Source of the DNA: CAZSTA01 sp964609495 [NCBI: uncultured bacterium]
GTDB taxonomy: Bacteria > CAZSTA01
NCBI GenBank assembly: GCA_964609495.1
Contig: CAZSTA010000006.1
Span: 1 to 35,572 of the forward strand
Direction: 5' to 3'
DNA: 35,572 nt
The notes beneath the pieces were generated by a model that had not been told where the DNA came from, ran no database searches, and saw only the letters and a list, made by a program, of their open reading frames with translations. The translations under genes were made by a program, and so were the position numbers. Of the stretch, positions 23,886 to 31,195 are shown piece by piece. Within the stretch, counting starts at the first letter, position 1, and the number at the start of each line of letters is the position of its first letter.

Positions 23886-25238
23886 ATGAAAGTATTATTT
23901 ATCGCCCTTGATACCTTGAGAGCGGATCACCTAAGTTGTTATGGATATTCTAAACCAACCAGCCCGATCATAGACAGTTGTGCAAAGAGAGGAGTCCTCT
24001 TCTCCAACTTCATAGCCCCTCATATCCCCACTCAACCGGCCTATACTACGATCTATACCGGTCGAAGCGCTTTAAGTCATAGGATTGTAGCTCATGGACA
24101 TGAAGAACTGGCATGGTCCTTATCAGATGATATGCCAGTCCTGCCTGAGATTCTAAGGGAGAATGGATATATAACCGCGGCCGTAGATAACTTGTATAAT
24201 CATAAGAAGTGGTTCACTAGGGGATATGATTACTACATCAATCCTCACAGTTGGCAATTGATAACTGGCGACGAGATAAACGCTAAAGCTATCCCTTGGA
24301 TAAAGCAGAATTATGAGGAGAACTTCTTCCTTTTCCTTCACTACTGGGATCCCCACACCCCTTATCTTCCTCCAGAGAAATATCGAACCTTGCACTATAA
24401 AGGCGATAAGAATGATCCTGATAATCATAGTATGGACCCTGTTAAGAGACGATTGGTTTATCCTTTCTTCAAAAAATGGCATTATGACTTGTTAGGCGAA
24501 TTTACCGATATAGAATATATAGTAGCTCAATATGATGGCGAGATCACCTATGCAGACGAAAAAGTTGGAGAATTGCTCGATACCTTGGATGAGGTTGGTA
24601 TATTTGATGATACCCTCATCATTATCACCGCCGATCATGGCGAGAGCTTGACTGAGCATAATATATACTTCGATCATCCGGGATTACATGAGGCTAATAC
24701 GAATGTTCCTCTGATTCTAATATACCCCAAGAGTTTCCCTCAGGGGAAGAAGATTGAGGCTATGGCGCAACATATCGATCTAGCCCCTACTATCTTGGAA
24801 TTCTTGAATATCCCAATCGCCAAAGGTATGGAGGGAAAAAGCTTGTTACCCCTGATACGAGGCGAAGAGGAGAGTATATACCCGGAGATACATACCAGCG
24901 AATGTACTTGGTTGGCGGGGAGAGGTATTAGGACCGAGGAGTGGAAGTTCATCAAATCGATAGATCATGAATTATATCCCAATCGGCCGGAGAGGGAGCT
25001 ATACAATCTCAAGGACGATCCCGAAGAAACCCACAATTTAGCGGAAGAGGAGAAAGAGCTAGTCGATGAGTTTGAGTTGAAGATCTATAGATATCTAGAT
25101 AGGAGATTAGGAAGTCGCCCTGATCCGATCAGGATGATCGCCTCAAAGGGAGTTCCAGCTAAGTTTTGGCTGGAGAGAGTATTGAGGGAGATGAATACCA
25201 CCTGGGATGAATGGGTGAAGAAGCAGAAATATGTATGA
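23886..25238 (+). CDS. Sulfatase-like alkaline phosphatase superfamily hydrolase
   Basis: A 450-residue protein with the sulfatase fold. Metal-ligand motif LDTLRADHLSCYGY (D9, D14) comes first, then IPTQPAYTTIYTGR at the nucleophile, FLHYWDPHTPY, ITADHGESLTEH (about 246-257) and FDHPGLHEANTNVPL. In true sulfatases the nucleophile reads C/S-x-P-x-R and Cys becomes formylglycine; here it is T49-Q-P-A-Y53. Thr nucleophiles occur in phosphodiesterase/phosphotransfer members of the superfamily, so phospho-ester chemistry is more likely than sulfate ester cleavage. No signal peptide is seen; it should be cytoplasmic. It lies downstream of the nucleoside transporter on the same strand; a functional link is speculative. 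Confidence 0.85.
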   Translation: MKVLFIALDTLRADHLSCYGYSKPTSPIIDSCAKRGVLFSNFIAPHIPTQPAYTTIYTGRSALSHRIVAHGHEELAWSLSDDMPVLPEILRENGYITAAVDNLYNHKKWFTRGYDYYINPHSWQLITGDEINAKAIPWIKQNYEENFFLFLHYWDPHTPYLPPEKYRTLHYKGDKNDPDNHSMDPVKRRLVYPFFKKWHYDLLGEFTDIEYIVAQYDGEITYADEKVGELLDTLDEVGIFDDTLIIITADHGESLTEHNIYFDHPGLHEANTNVPLILIYPKSFPQGKKIEAMAQHIDLAPTILEFLNIPIAKGMEGKSLLPLIRGEEESIYPEIHTSECTWLAGRGIRTEEWKFIKSIDHELYPNRPERELYNLKDDPEETHNLAEEEKELVDEFELKIYRYLDRRLGSRPDPIRMIASKGVPAKFWLERVLREMNTTWDEWVKKQKYV

Positions 25239-25335
25239 GGATCGGATTAAGGCTCAAGTTGTGAGGAGAAAGGTCGCTCCGCGCAAGAGGAATACTTGTC
25301 AAGATAAATATTCTTACTTTTTATTGCAAATTTTC

Positions 25336-25364
25336 TTGACATTACTACATAATTGTGATAAAAT
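25336..25364 (+). promoter_or_regulatory. Sigma70 promoter of the small membrane protein array
   Basis: TTGACA (25336-25341), 17-bp spacer, TAAAAT (25359-25364), about 97 bp before the first small gene. Nothing else is recognised in 25,239-25,460. Confidence 0.78.
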
Positions 25365-25460
25365 TAGAATTGAGCAGTTGCGAGTTGAGTGAGTCTTTAT
25401 AAATTTCTGTATCGCCTAAAGGGAGTAATGCTCTAGCACTATTTTAAGGGGGTAGGGACT

Positions 25461-25631
25461 ATGCTCAAATGGGTTTTAATCATCATCAGCATTATAATGC
25501 TTGTGATGGGGATTTTGACTTTGATATCTGGTGTAGGCTGGGCTAGTGGAGCAGTTTGGTATGGGATAGTCCAGCTTATCATCGGTATCATCGGTGTACT
25601 TGTCGGGTTCGTAGGAAGAGCCGGTGGATAG
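25461..25631 (+). CDS. Small membrane protein, array member 1
   Basis: A 56-residue frame from ATG 25461 to TAG 25629-25631, starting MLKWVLIIISIIMLVMG and ending in GFVGRAGG. Two hydrophobic helices are separated by a VGWASGAVWYG turn, with almost no charge. A GGGGGTAGGGACT ribosome site precedes the ATG. It is clearly paralogous to the next two genes in both protein and leader DNA. Function unknown; the pattern (helix, small-residue turn, second helix ending in a basic tail) is compatible with small stress-type membrane proteins but no family is claimed. Confidence 0.75.
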   Translation: MLKWVLIIISIIMLVMGILTLISGVGWASGAVWYGIVQLIIGIIGVLVGFVGRAGG

Positions 25632-26002
25632 ATTACGCCCAAACATAAGTTTCTTCATCTTCACCGAACTTTAGTCTTAGAGGAGGGAGGAATTATGCTT
25701 AAATGGGCTTTAATCATCATCAGTATTATAATGCTTCTGATGGGGATTTCAGCTCTGTTACCTGATATAGGCTGGGCTAGTGGATTTGTAAGCTGGGCTA
25801 GGAGAGCAGGTTGGTATGCAATATTCCAGCTTGTCATCGGTATCATCGGTATAGTTATCATCGGTATAGTTATCGGGTTCACAGGAAGAACCGGAAGCCA
25901 GTGAATAGATTATGCCCAAACGTGAAGTACTTCATCTCCACCGAATTTTAGTCTTAGAGGAGGTAAGAATTATGCTTAAAGGAGCTTTAATCATCATCAG
26001 CA
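25631..26002 (+). repeat. Tandem duplication units in the small membrane protein array
   Basis: The leader and first codons of member 2 (from GATTACGCCC at 25631) recur before member 3 (from GATTATGCCC at 25908), a period of 277 bp. Shared stretches include the TTTTAGTCTTAGAGGAGG-type ribosome-site region and ATGCTTAAA...GCTTTAATCATCATCAG. Non-coding parts are nearly as similar as coding parts, indicating recent duplication. Confidence 0.8.
25695..25904 (+). CDS. Small membrane protein, array member 2
   Basis: 69 residues, MLKWALIIISIIMLLMG at the start, a DIGWASGFVSWARRAGWYA middle, and an isoleucine/glycine-rich second helix (IIGIVIIGIVIGF) with a GRTGSQ tail. Relative to member 1 it has an inserted FVSWARRAG and a duplicated IIGIV unit. 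A GAGGAGGGAGG ribosome site stands at the correct distance. Probably cotranscribed with its neighbours. Function unknown. Confidence 0.8.
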   Translation: MLKWALIIISIIMLLMGISALLPDIGWASGFVSWARRAGWYAIFQLVIGIIGIVIIGIVIGFTGRTGSQ

Positions 26003-26286
26003 TTGTAGTGCTTGTAATGGGTGTCCTTGGTGCATTGCCTGGAATTAATATCGGGACAGAACCAATGTGGCACGCTATCGTCAAAATCATCATTGGGGCA
26101 GTGGGGATTATAATAGGTATTGGAACAATGGATAAGAAATATCCACTGCTGGTGATTGGCATCGTCATAGCTATAATGGGTGTCCTTGGTGTAATACCCG
26201 GAATTAATATCGGGACAGAACCAATGTGGCACGCTATTGTCAAAATCATCATTGGAGTAGTGGGGATTATAATAGCCTTCAGGTAA
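25972..26286 (+). CDS. Small membrane protein, array member 3, internally duplicated
   Basis: The start is ATG 25972 (MLKGALIIIS), with GAGGAGG upstream; the longer frame from 25912 only reads through the duplicated leader. The 104-residue protein holds the module MGVLGxxPGINIGTEPMWHAIVKIIIGxVGIII twice. The copies are about 35 residues long, differ at a few positions only, and are joined by GTMDKKYPLLVIGIVIA. Four helices are predicted. This is a fusion of two array-type units. Function unknown. Confidence 0.8.
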   Translation: MLKGALIIISIVVLVMGVLGALPGINIGTEPMWHAIVKIIIGAVGIIIGIGTMDKKYPLLVIGIVIAIMGVLGVIPGINIGTEPMWHAIVKIIIGVVGIIIAFR

Positions 26287-26310
26287 AAAAAGTTATTTTC
26301 ACTTTAATTA

Positions 26311-26390
26311 TCTCGAGTGGCGCATTAAAAATAGGAAGTTGTAATTTAGGATGCTCTACTCAGATGAAAACTTCTGTATGCCACTTGAGA
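26311..26390. repeat. Short inverted-repeat element with GAGTGGCGCAT ends
   Basis: TCTCGAGTGGCGCAT (26311-26325) is mirrored by ATGCCACTTGAGA (26378-26390), an imperfect 13-15 bp terminal inverted repeat around ~52 bp of non-coding DNA. The same GAGTGGCGCAT plus A-run is present at 4355-4369 between the GH51 and permease genes, there as a single end. It may be a tiny mobile-element derivative. Confidence 0.45.
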
Positions 26391-26401
26391 AATTTTTTAT
26401 T

Positions 26402-26453
26402 AAGAACCCTTGCTATCGAACATTACAATGGATTCGTGTTCGAGAGAAGGGTT
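26402..26453 (+). repeat. Upstream inverted repeat, copy 1
   Basis: AACCCTTGCTATCGAACA (26405-26422) is mirrored by TGTTCGAGAGAAGGGTT (26437-26453). The block, including the preceding ATTTTTTATTAAG, is closely related to the one at 27545-27609. The right arm ends 25 bp before the peptidase ATG and is followed by ATTTTTTT. Could be an operator, a leader hairpin with terminator function, or both. Confidence 0.55.
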
Positions 26454-26478
26454 ATTTTTTTCAAAGAAGGAGAGAGAA

Positions 26479-27462
26479 ATGCTGGGTTCCATAACGGATG
26501 TTAAAGGCATAAAGGTAGGACACAGCACTCATCAGGAGGCTCTAACTGGCTGCACAGTTATACTTTGCGAGGAGGGATCAGTCGCGGGAGTTGATGTCAG
26601 AGGTGGCGCTCCGGGAACGAGGGAGACCGATCTACTGCGTCCCCTACATCTAATCCAGGAAGTCCACGCAGTCGTTTTATCTGGAGGAAGTGCCTTTGGG
26701 CTTGAGGCCGCAGGAGGAGTTGTAAGATATTTAGAGGAGAGAGATATCGGATTCGATGTCGGGGTGACTAAAGTGCCTATAGTTCCTGCGGCGGTCCTCT
26801 TCGATTTATATGTGGGAGACCCTAAAATCAGGCCAGATAGCAAGATGGGATATCAAGCTTGTTTGAACGCTACCTCCCTTGAAGTAAAAGAAGGAAATGT
26901 TGGAGCGGGAACCGGGGCAACTGTAGGTAAAGCTCTTCAGATGAGGGGAGCTATGAAAGGCGGTATCGGGACTGCTAGCGTTGAGCTTGCTAAGGGGATA
27001 ATAGTAGGAGCTATAGTTGCGGTAAACGCCTTCGGAGATGTGATCAATCCTAAAAGCGGAGAGATAATTGCCGGGACAAGGAATATCGAAGGAGAAGGAT
27101 TCCTTAACTCCGCCGATTATATAAAGAGAAATATCTCGGAAGAACAAGGCTTCTCTATGACTAACACGACTCTCGGCGTTGTAGCTACTAATGCTATGTT
27201 GGATAGGGAGGAGACCAATAAAGTCGCTCAGATGGCTCATAATGGATTAGCCAGAGCGATAAACCCAGTGCATACGATGTTCGATGGAGATACTATCTTT
27301 GCCCTAGCGACTTGGGAGAAGGAAGGAGAGATAAACGCAATAGGCACCGCCGCCGCTGAGGTTATCGCCGAGGCGATAGTAAGAGCGGTGAAGACTGCAG
27401 AGAGCATCGCGGGATTTCCAGCTTGGAAGGATATAGTTTCGAAACAGATCGAGGAGAAATAA
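26479..27462 (+). CDS. P1 family (DmpA-like) N-terminal nucleophile peptidase
   Basis: 327 aa from ATG 26479, which has AAGGAG 7 nt upstream; the longer open frame to 26410 crosses the inverted repeat and is unlikely. SITDVKGIKVGHST at the N-terminus, VDVRGGAPGTRETDLL, VVLSGGSAFGLEAAGGVVRYLEE and GNVGAGTGATVGKAL are hallmarks of family P1/S58. Members self-cleave before a Ser or Thr that then acts as N-terminal nucleophile: here SMTNTTLGVVATNA, probably at T230. They act as aminopeptidases or beta-aminopeptidases. No signal peptide, so cytoplasmic. Confidence 0.9.
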   Translation: MLGSITDVKGIKVGHSTHQEALTGCTVILCEEGSVAGVDVRGGAPGTRETDLLRPLHLIQEVHAVVLSGGSAFGLEAAGGVVRYLEERDIGFDVGVTKVPIVPAAVLFDLYVGDPKIRPDSKMGYQACLNATSLEVKEGNVGAGTGATVGKALQMRGAMKGGIGTASVELAKGIIVGAIVAVNAFGDVINPKSGEIIAGTRNIEGEGFLNSADYIKRNISEEQGFSMTNTTLGVVATNAMLDREETNKVAQMAHNGLARAINPVHTMFDGDTIFALATWEKEGEINAIGTAAAEVIAEAIVRAVKTAESIAGFPAWKDIVSKQIEEK

Positions 27463-27544
27463 TAGCTTTCAAATCTAAAGATAGAAATTAAAATTTTCTG
27501 ACAAATCCTGACGCATATAGTCAGTATTTCCGAAAATTTTTATT

Positions 27545-27609
27545 AAAAACCCTTGCAATCGAACAAATGTTTGAGTATAATAGATATAGATGTTCGAGCA
27601 AGGGTTTTT
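27545..27609 (+). repeat. Upstream inverted repeat, copy 2, enclosing a promoter
   Basis: AAAAACCCTTGC plus CGAACA on the left (27545-27565) is mirrored by TGTTCGA plus GCAAGGGTTTTT on the right (27591-27609); only a 2-base indel spoils the match. It encloses the promoter listed below. Within it CGAACAAATGTTTG (27560-27573) resembles the Gram-positive LexA box CGAACnnnnGTTCG with one mismatch. Right arm and T-run could also fold as a terminator for the peptidase gene. Confidence 0.6.
27553..27581 (+). promoter_or_regulatory. Promoter of the DUF3795-like gene
   Basis: TTGCAA (27553-27558), 17-bp spacer, TATAAT (27576-27581). The spacer is almost entirely the LexA-like palindrome at 27560-27573, so a repressor there would block polymerase. 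The gene starts at 27653. Confidence 0.7.
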
Positions 27610-27652
27610 ATTTAGCGATGCTTATAAGATTCAATTATAAGGAGGGAAAATT

Positions 27653-28108
27653 GTGGATAACTTGAAACTTGTTACCTATTGTGGTGGTCTCTACTGTGGA
27701 CTTTGTGCTGAACATGGACGCATTCCTCGTCAGGCTAATGCTCTTAAGGAATCGATGACCAAAGAAGGTTACGAGTTTTTTGGCAAGAAATTGCCCGGAT
27801 TCAATGATTTTTGGAAGTTCTTAACCGACCTTTGCGATCCTGACAAAGCTTGTCCTGGATGTCGGCAAGATGGTGGATTCCCCTCTTGTTCGATCAGAGA
27901 ATGCGCCCGTGAACGAGAAGTCGATATTTGTGTCTTTTGTGAGGAGTATCCCTGTGAACGGGTGCTTGAACTTGCCAAGGCTTATCCCACTCTTCTTGCC
28001 GATGGGAAGAGAATGCAAGAGATTGGAGTTGAGGCTTGGATTCAGGAACAGGAGGAGCGAGCGAAGACCGGCTTCGCGTATGCTGATATTCGCGTTCCTG
28101 AGGAATAA
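27653..28108 (+). CDS. Cys-rich DUF3795-like protein
   Basis: A 151-residue soluble protein that starts with GTG after AAGGAGG. It carries VTYCGGLYCGLCAEHG, ACPGCRQDGGFPSCSIRECARERE and ICVFCEEYPCERV, i.e. about eleven cysteines in CxxC-like groups. This is the pattern of DUF3795-type proteins (zinc or Fe-S binding suspected, no established reaction). It is encoded downstream of the inverted-repeat promoter and upstream of a DinB remnant and a VOC protein. I recognise the family style, not a function. Confidence 0.75.
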   Translation: MDNLKLVTYCGGLYCGLCAEHGRIPRQANALKESMTKEGYEFFGKKLPGFNDFWKFLTDLCDPDKACPGCRQDGGFPSCSIRECAREREVDICVFCEEYPCERVLELAKAYPTLLADGKRMQEIGVEAWIQEQEERAKTGFAYADIRVPEE

Positions 28109-28119
28109 TTTTGTTATGA

Positions 28120-28245
28120 AACAAAACTGATGAGGAAACCACGATCGAATGGGTTATGCTTCATCTAATCGAACACAACTTCCAGCACGTTGGTCAGATA
28201 TTAATGATCATTCGTTTGATGGGAAAGGGTCCTCATCATTTATAA
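28120..28245 (+). pseudogene. DinB-family C-terminal remnant
   Basis: The 41-codon open stretch ends at TAA 28243-28245 and is preceded by TGA 28117-28119. It reads TTIEWVMLHLIEHNFQHVG, then QILMIIRLMGKGPHHL. The W..LHLIEH..HxGQI motif with two metal-binding histidines is the last helix of DinB/DUF664 four-helix proteins. The first three quarters of the gene, including the other metal His, are missing, and no start codon with a ribosome site precedes it. It is most likely the leftover of a deletion that joined it to the DUF3795-like gene end. Confidence 0.7.
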
Positions 28246-28275
28246 ATTAAAATATCAAAGGAAGGAGGAATAAAT

Positions 28276-28626
28276 ATGAACCACACAATTTGTCACTTCG
28301 AGATTCCAGCAGAGGATGTCAAGAAGCTCACCAGTTTCTACTCAAAGCTATTCGGGTGGAAGATCAATAAGGCCGCCGAAGATTATTATCTGATCGATAC
28401 TGGTGGCGTTGGTGGCGGGATTATAGAGAAGAAGCATCCCAACCATCAACCAGCGAACTACATCCTAGTGGAATCAGTAGAGGAGTATAGCAAAAAGGCT
28501 GAGGAACTAGGAGGAAAGGTCGTTATGTCTAAAACTCCTGTTCCTGGTATGGGCTGGTTTGCGGTGCTTATAGATCCAGAGGGTAACCAACTAGCGCTCT
28601 GGCAAGATGATAAGAGCGCGAAGTAG
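28276..28626 (+). CDS. VOC-superfamily (glyoxalase/bleomycin resistance-like) protein
   Basis: 116 aa with the paired beta-alpha-beta-beta-beta modules: TICHFEIPAEDVKKLTSFYSKLFGWKI at the start and PVPGMGWFAVLIDPEGNQLALWQ at the end. Metal-site residues are plausible at H7 or E9 and a late Glu is replaced by Gln/Leu, so metal binding is uncertain. GGAAGGAGG precedes the ATG. Close to members annotated as uncharacterised VOC enzymes. Substrate unknown. A hairpin follows the gene. Confidence 0.88.
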   Translation: MNHTICHFEIPAEDVKKLTSFYSKLFGWKINKAAEDYYLIDTGGVGGGIIEKKHPNHQPANYILVESVEEYSKKAEELGGKVVMSKTPVPGMGWFAVLIDPEGNQLALWQDDKSAK

Positions 28627-28638
28627 AATCTAATCTAA

Positions 28639-28670
28639 GAGGTCATCAGGTTCTTATGCCCGATGACCTC
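28639..28670 (+). terminator. Hairpin after the VOC gene
   Basis: GAGGTCATC (28639-28647) pairs with GATGACCTC (28662-28670); the 14-nt loop can add AGG/CC-type pairs. Followed by ATCCCCC rather than a U-run, so termination would be weak or Rho-assisted. Confidence 0.5.
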
Positions 28671-28714
28671 ATCCCCCAATTAAATATAAGATTTCCCCTC
28701 CTAAATAATAACTA

Positions 28715-28743
28715 TCGACAAAGGCTTCATATTATTGTATAAT
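28715..28743 (+). promoter_or_regulatory. Promoter upstream of the GT-C glycosyltransferase
   Basis: TCGACA (28715-28720), 17-bp spacer, TATAAT (28738-28743). The next start codon is at 28879, leaving a ~130-nt leader in which I see no defined element. Confidence 0.6.
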
Positions 28744-28878
28744 ATAGATCAAGGAATAATATAAGCACCTCTTAAAATTCCCTCCTAATAGAGCGGAGAT
28801 ACCTTAGGTCCAGCTCTCGATTCTCAAATCTAGCCTGTAAGTTTACGCTTAGCTGTTAGCCCAAAAAAGGGAGATTAT

Positions 28879-30501
28879 ATGAAAGATCCTAACGAGAAGT
28901 TATTAGGAGTAAGCTATCATATCTGGATTATATTTATCCTATGTTTAGGACTTGCGCTTAGAGTTATCAATTTAGGAGTTCCCCTGCTATGGCAGGATGA
29001 GGCAGAGACAGCTATAAACGGACTATCCATTCTAAAGGAGCGATTCCCCAGTCGAACCTTCAAAGGTCTCCCTATCTACGAGAATCTACTCTATATAAAA
29101 TCGGATGATCCTATGTATGAGTTCTCCGATGCAAGCTATCTGGCAAAGTATAAGACTTATCATGGTTGGGCACCTCTATATGTTGAGGCTCTATCCTATA
29201 AGTTATTTACTGCTAACAACTTTACCAGTAGATTCCCTATGGTCATCTTCTCCCTACTTTCTCTAATCCTTACCTATAAACTGGGCGAGTTGCTATATAA
29301 CAGAAAGGTGGCTATAATCGCTCTATTAATTCAGGCTCTAAATCCCCAGCTATTTTCCTATTATGATCGCCAAGCTAGATATTACTCTATGGAGATATTC
29401 TTCTACTTAGCAACTTTTTACTCCTTCCTGGTAGCGTTTAGGAGAGATAAGACGATCTATTATATCTTGGGTGGGGTTTCTATCGCCTTGTTGTTTCATA
29501 CTCACTCCGTCGCTTCTTTAATCTCCTTCCTAACAGTTATAGCTTATGTGATCGTCTCTCGCAGGAGCATAAAATGTCTCTTCTCCAAGAAGATGTTCAT
29601 ATCCTATTTCACCCTTGCGATTTTGACTATCCCCTGGATCATATTAGTTCGCTTCTGGCAAAATAAAGGGAATGTCTCCCTAACTGGTTTACAAGCATTC
29701 AGTTGGAACTCTATATATCAACCTTTCTTCCTACTTATGAATCACGGGTCGTTATATCTCGTGGCTATAATTGGGATCATTGTGCTTATTGCGAATATCA
29801 TGCCAATGACAAGGGAGTTGATGAGGAGATATAAATTAAGATGGCTTGAGGATGATTCCAATCTCTTTCTCCTAGCTTGGGTGCTAATGGGGATGTTTAT
29901 ACTGCCCTTCTTTATGCCTAAGAGAGCCATCCATACCAGAATATTTATAATTTTGTTACCAGCTTTTTTCATCATTATAAGCTTGATCTTCAACTCGATG
30001 CTATCTATGTCAAATAGGAAGGCTGGCAAATTTATTTGCCTTATCATTATTCTGGTTCTCTCCTTTACATCCTTCGGCGTTCCCCGAGTTCAATATTATC
30101 ATCTAGGAGGAGGATGGCTTGCTAATTTTATAAAGGTGATAATTGGGGAATTGGATTATGGAGCTAATTGGGTGAGCGAGGTGATCGCCTTCCTGGATAG
30201 CCAAAAAGTTCCAGAAAATACTTTAGTTTTATGCACCTCTCAACATCTATCCCTCCTCTTATACAGTAAATACCCTGTTCAATCAACGTGGCCAATTAGA
30301 AAGAGCTTTATAGATAACTATGATAAAGAGCTGTGGATAGTGGAAGGGATAAATACCGAATATCTATGTAGGTTTTTCTATCGCTACGTGAATCCAGAGG
30401 AGAGGTGTGGTGGAAACAAGAATTATTATGAAAGGGCAAGTAAAGGGGAAAAACTTGAGTTTCGTTCGGGGGTAGTGATATATAAAATCCCTGTTCGATA
30501 G
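28879..30501 (+). CDS. GT-C family membrane glycosyltransferase (ArnT/PMT-like)
   Basis: A 540-residue integral membrane protein with about 11-12 helices. After the first helix is the loop VPLLWQDEAETAINGLSIL with the acidic DE pair (D40-E41), the signature of lipid-phosphate-sugar-dependent GT-C enzymes (GT39/GT83 and relatives). A long periplasmic loop follows (about 50-105), then RFPMVIFSLLSLILTYKLGELLYNRKVAIIALLIQALNPQLFSYYDRQARYYSMEIFFYLATFY, typical of the group, and a C-terminal soluble domain. Likely transfers a sugar to an envelope lipid or protein. Donor and acceptor unknown. The adjacent small membrane gene is probably cotranscribed. Confidence 0.85.
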   Translation: MKDPNEKLLGVSYHIWIIFILCLGLALRVINLGVPLLWQDEAETAINGLSILKERFPSRTFKGLPIYENLLYIKSDDPMYEFSDASYLAKYKTYHGWAPLYVEALSYKLFTANNFTSRFPMVIFSLLSLILTYKLGELLYNRKVAIIALLIQALNPQLFSYYDRQARYYSMEIFFYLATFYSFLVAFRRDKTIYYILGGVSIALLFHTHSVASLISFLTVIAYVIVSRRSIKCLFSKKMFISYFTLAILTIPWIILVRFWQNKGNVSLTGLQAFSWNSIYQPFFLLMNHGSLYLVAIIGIIVLIANIMPMTRELMRRYKLRWLEDDSNLFLLAWVLMGMFILPFFMPKRAIHTRIFIILLPAFFIIISLIFNSMLSMSNRKAGKFICLIIILVLSFTSFGVPRVQYYHLGGGWLANFIKVIIGELDYGANWVSEVIAFLDSQKVPENTLVLCTSQHLSLLLYSKYPVQSTWPIRKSFIDNYDKELWIVEGINTEYLCRFFYRYVNPEERCGGNKNYYERASKGEKLEFRSGVVIYKIPVR

Positions 30502-30534
30502 AGGCTATTCTCACGAACCAAAGGAGGCATAAAT

Positions 30535-30885
30535 ATGCTATTAGAGAGAATACTCAAATTTCTATTGATAGTTAATTTTCTTGGTATTTGCGGATTTTGG
30601 ACGCTCTTTCTACTTAACCCTCCAGAGCCTATCACTTTAGAATTAACGACTCACATAATAAGCGAATATCTCACTGGTATCGCCGCCTTAGTCTCATTTA
30701 TCCTTCTCCTAAAACGCAGTAAGATCTCGCGGTATATCTTACTCTTCTCCCTTGGTATGCTATTTTATGCTTCTTCTCAAGCGATCGGGTGGGTTACAAC
30801 AGTGAGAATATATCCCTTGTTAATTCTAATGGCTGTGAATATAATAATTATAATCCCTTATATGATCGCCCGTATTATCCACTAG
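30535..30885 (+). CDS. Small four-helix membrane protein of unknown function
   Basis: 116 aa, AAAGGAGG 6-7 nt before the ATG. Helices at about 8-30, 43-60, 67-85 and 92-112, with short loops (LNPPEPITLELTTHI between helices 1 and 2; KRSKISRY between 2 and 3). No catalytic motif is visible. It follows the GT-C gene by 34 bp on the same strand and may assist it. I do not recognise a family. Confidence 0.72.
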   Translation: MLLERILKFLLIVNFLGICGFWTLFLLNPPEPITLELTTHIISEYLTGIAALVSFILLLKRSKISRYILLFSLGMLFYASSQAIGWVTTVRIYPLLILMAVNIIIIIPYMIARIIH

Positions 30886-30937
30886 GATATTGAGGAAGGT
30901 CTTCAGTCAGGGGTCAGTAGAGTGGTTTTGACGACTG

Positions 30938-31117
30938 CTAAGACTCCTTCTTCTCCTCCGTTTCCTCCTCCCGCTCATCCTGAGTAGTAGCCTTCTTAAA
31001 TTCTCTGATACTCCTTCCTATAGCTTTTCCCACCCCGGGAAGCTTACCAGGTCCAAATATTATCAAAGCTATGACTAGGATTACAATTATCTCGGGTAAT
31101 CCAATATGTCCAAACAT
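30938..31117 (-). CDS. tatA: Twin-arginine translocase subunit TatA
   Basis: A 59-residue protein from ATG 31117. It has the TatA/E layout: [44 protein letters not shown], i.e. one N-terminal helix, the FGPGKLP hinge and an amphipathic helix, then a short acidic/basic tail ([13 protein letters not shown]). TatA oligomers form the pore for folded proteins exported by Tat. AGGAGGGA sits ~7 nt upstream. The polar residue early in the helix is Glu (E9), as in TatA/B relatives. No tatC is in the window. It follows the SHOCT protein gene by 78 bp on the same strand. Confidence 0.93.
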   Translation of the reverse strand: MFGHIGLPEIIVILVIALIIFGPGKLPGVGKAIGRSIREFKKATTQDEREEETEEKKES

Positions 31118-31195
31118 CAGTCTATCCCTCCTACCGATCTAAGCAGTTCTAACGGCTAGATCAAATGTTTACTTGTTACTACTTCTCATCCGCTC

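Noticed and set aside
25932-26252. 106-codon minus-strand frame across the small membrane protein genes
   Set aside because: Antisense shadow of the repeated membrane module; codon-level conservation and ribosome sites support the plus strand.
25631-26286. CRISPR-like array
   Set aside because: The repeats are long coding duplications with a 277-bp period and translate into paralogous proteins; there are no short repeats with unique spacers.
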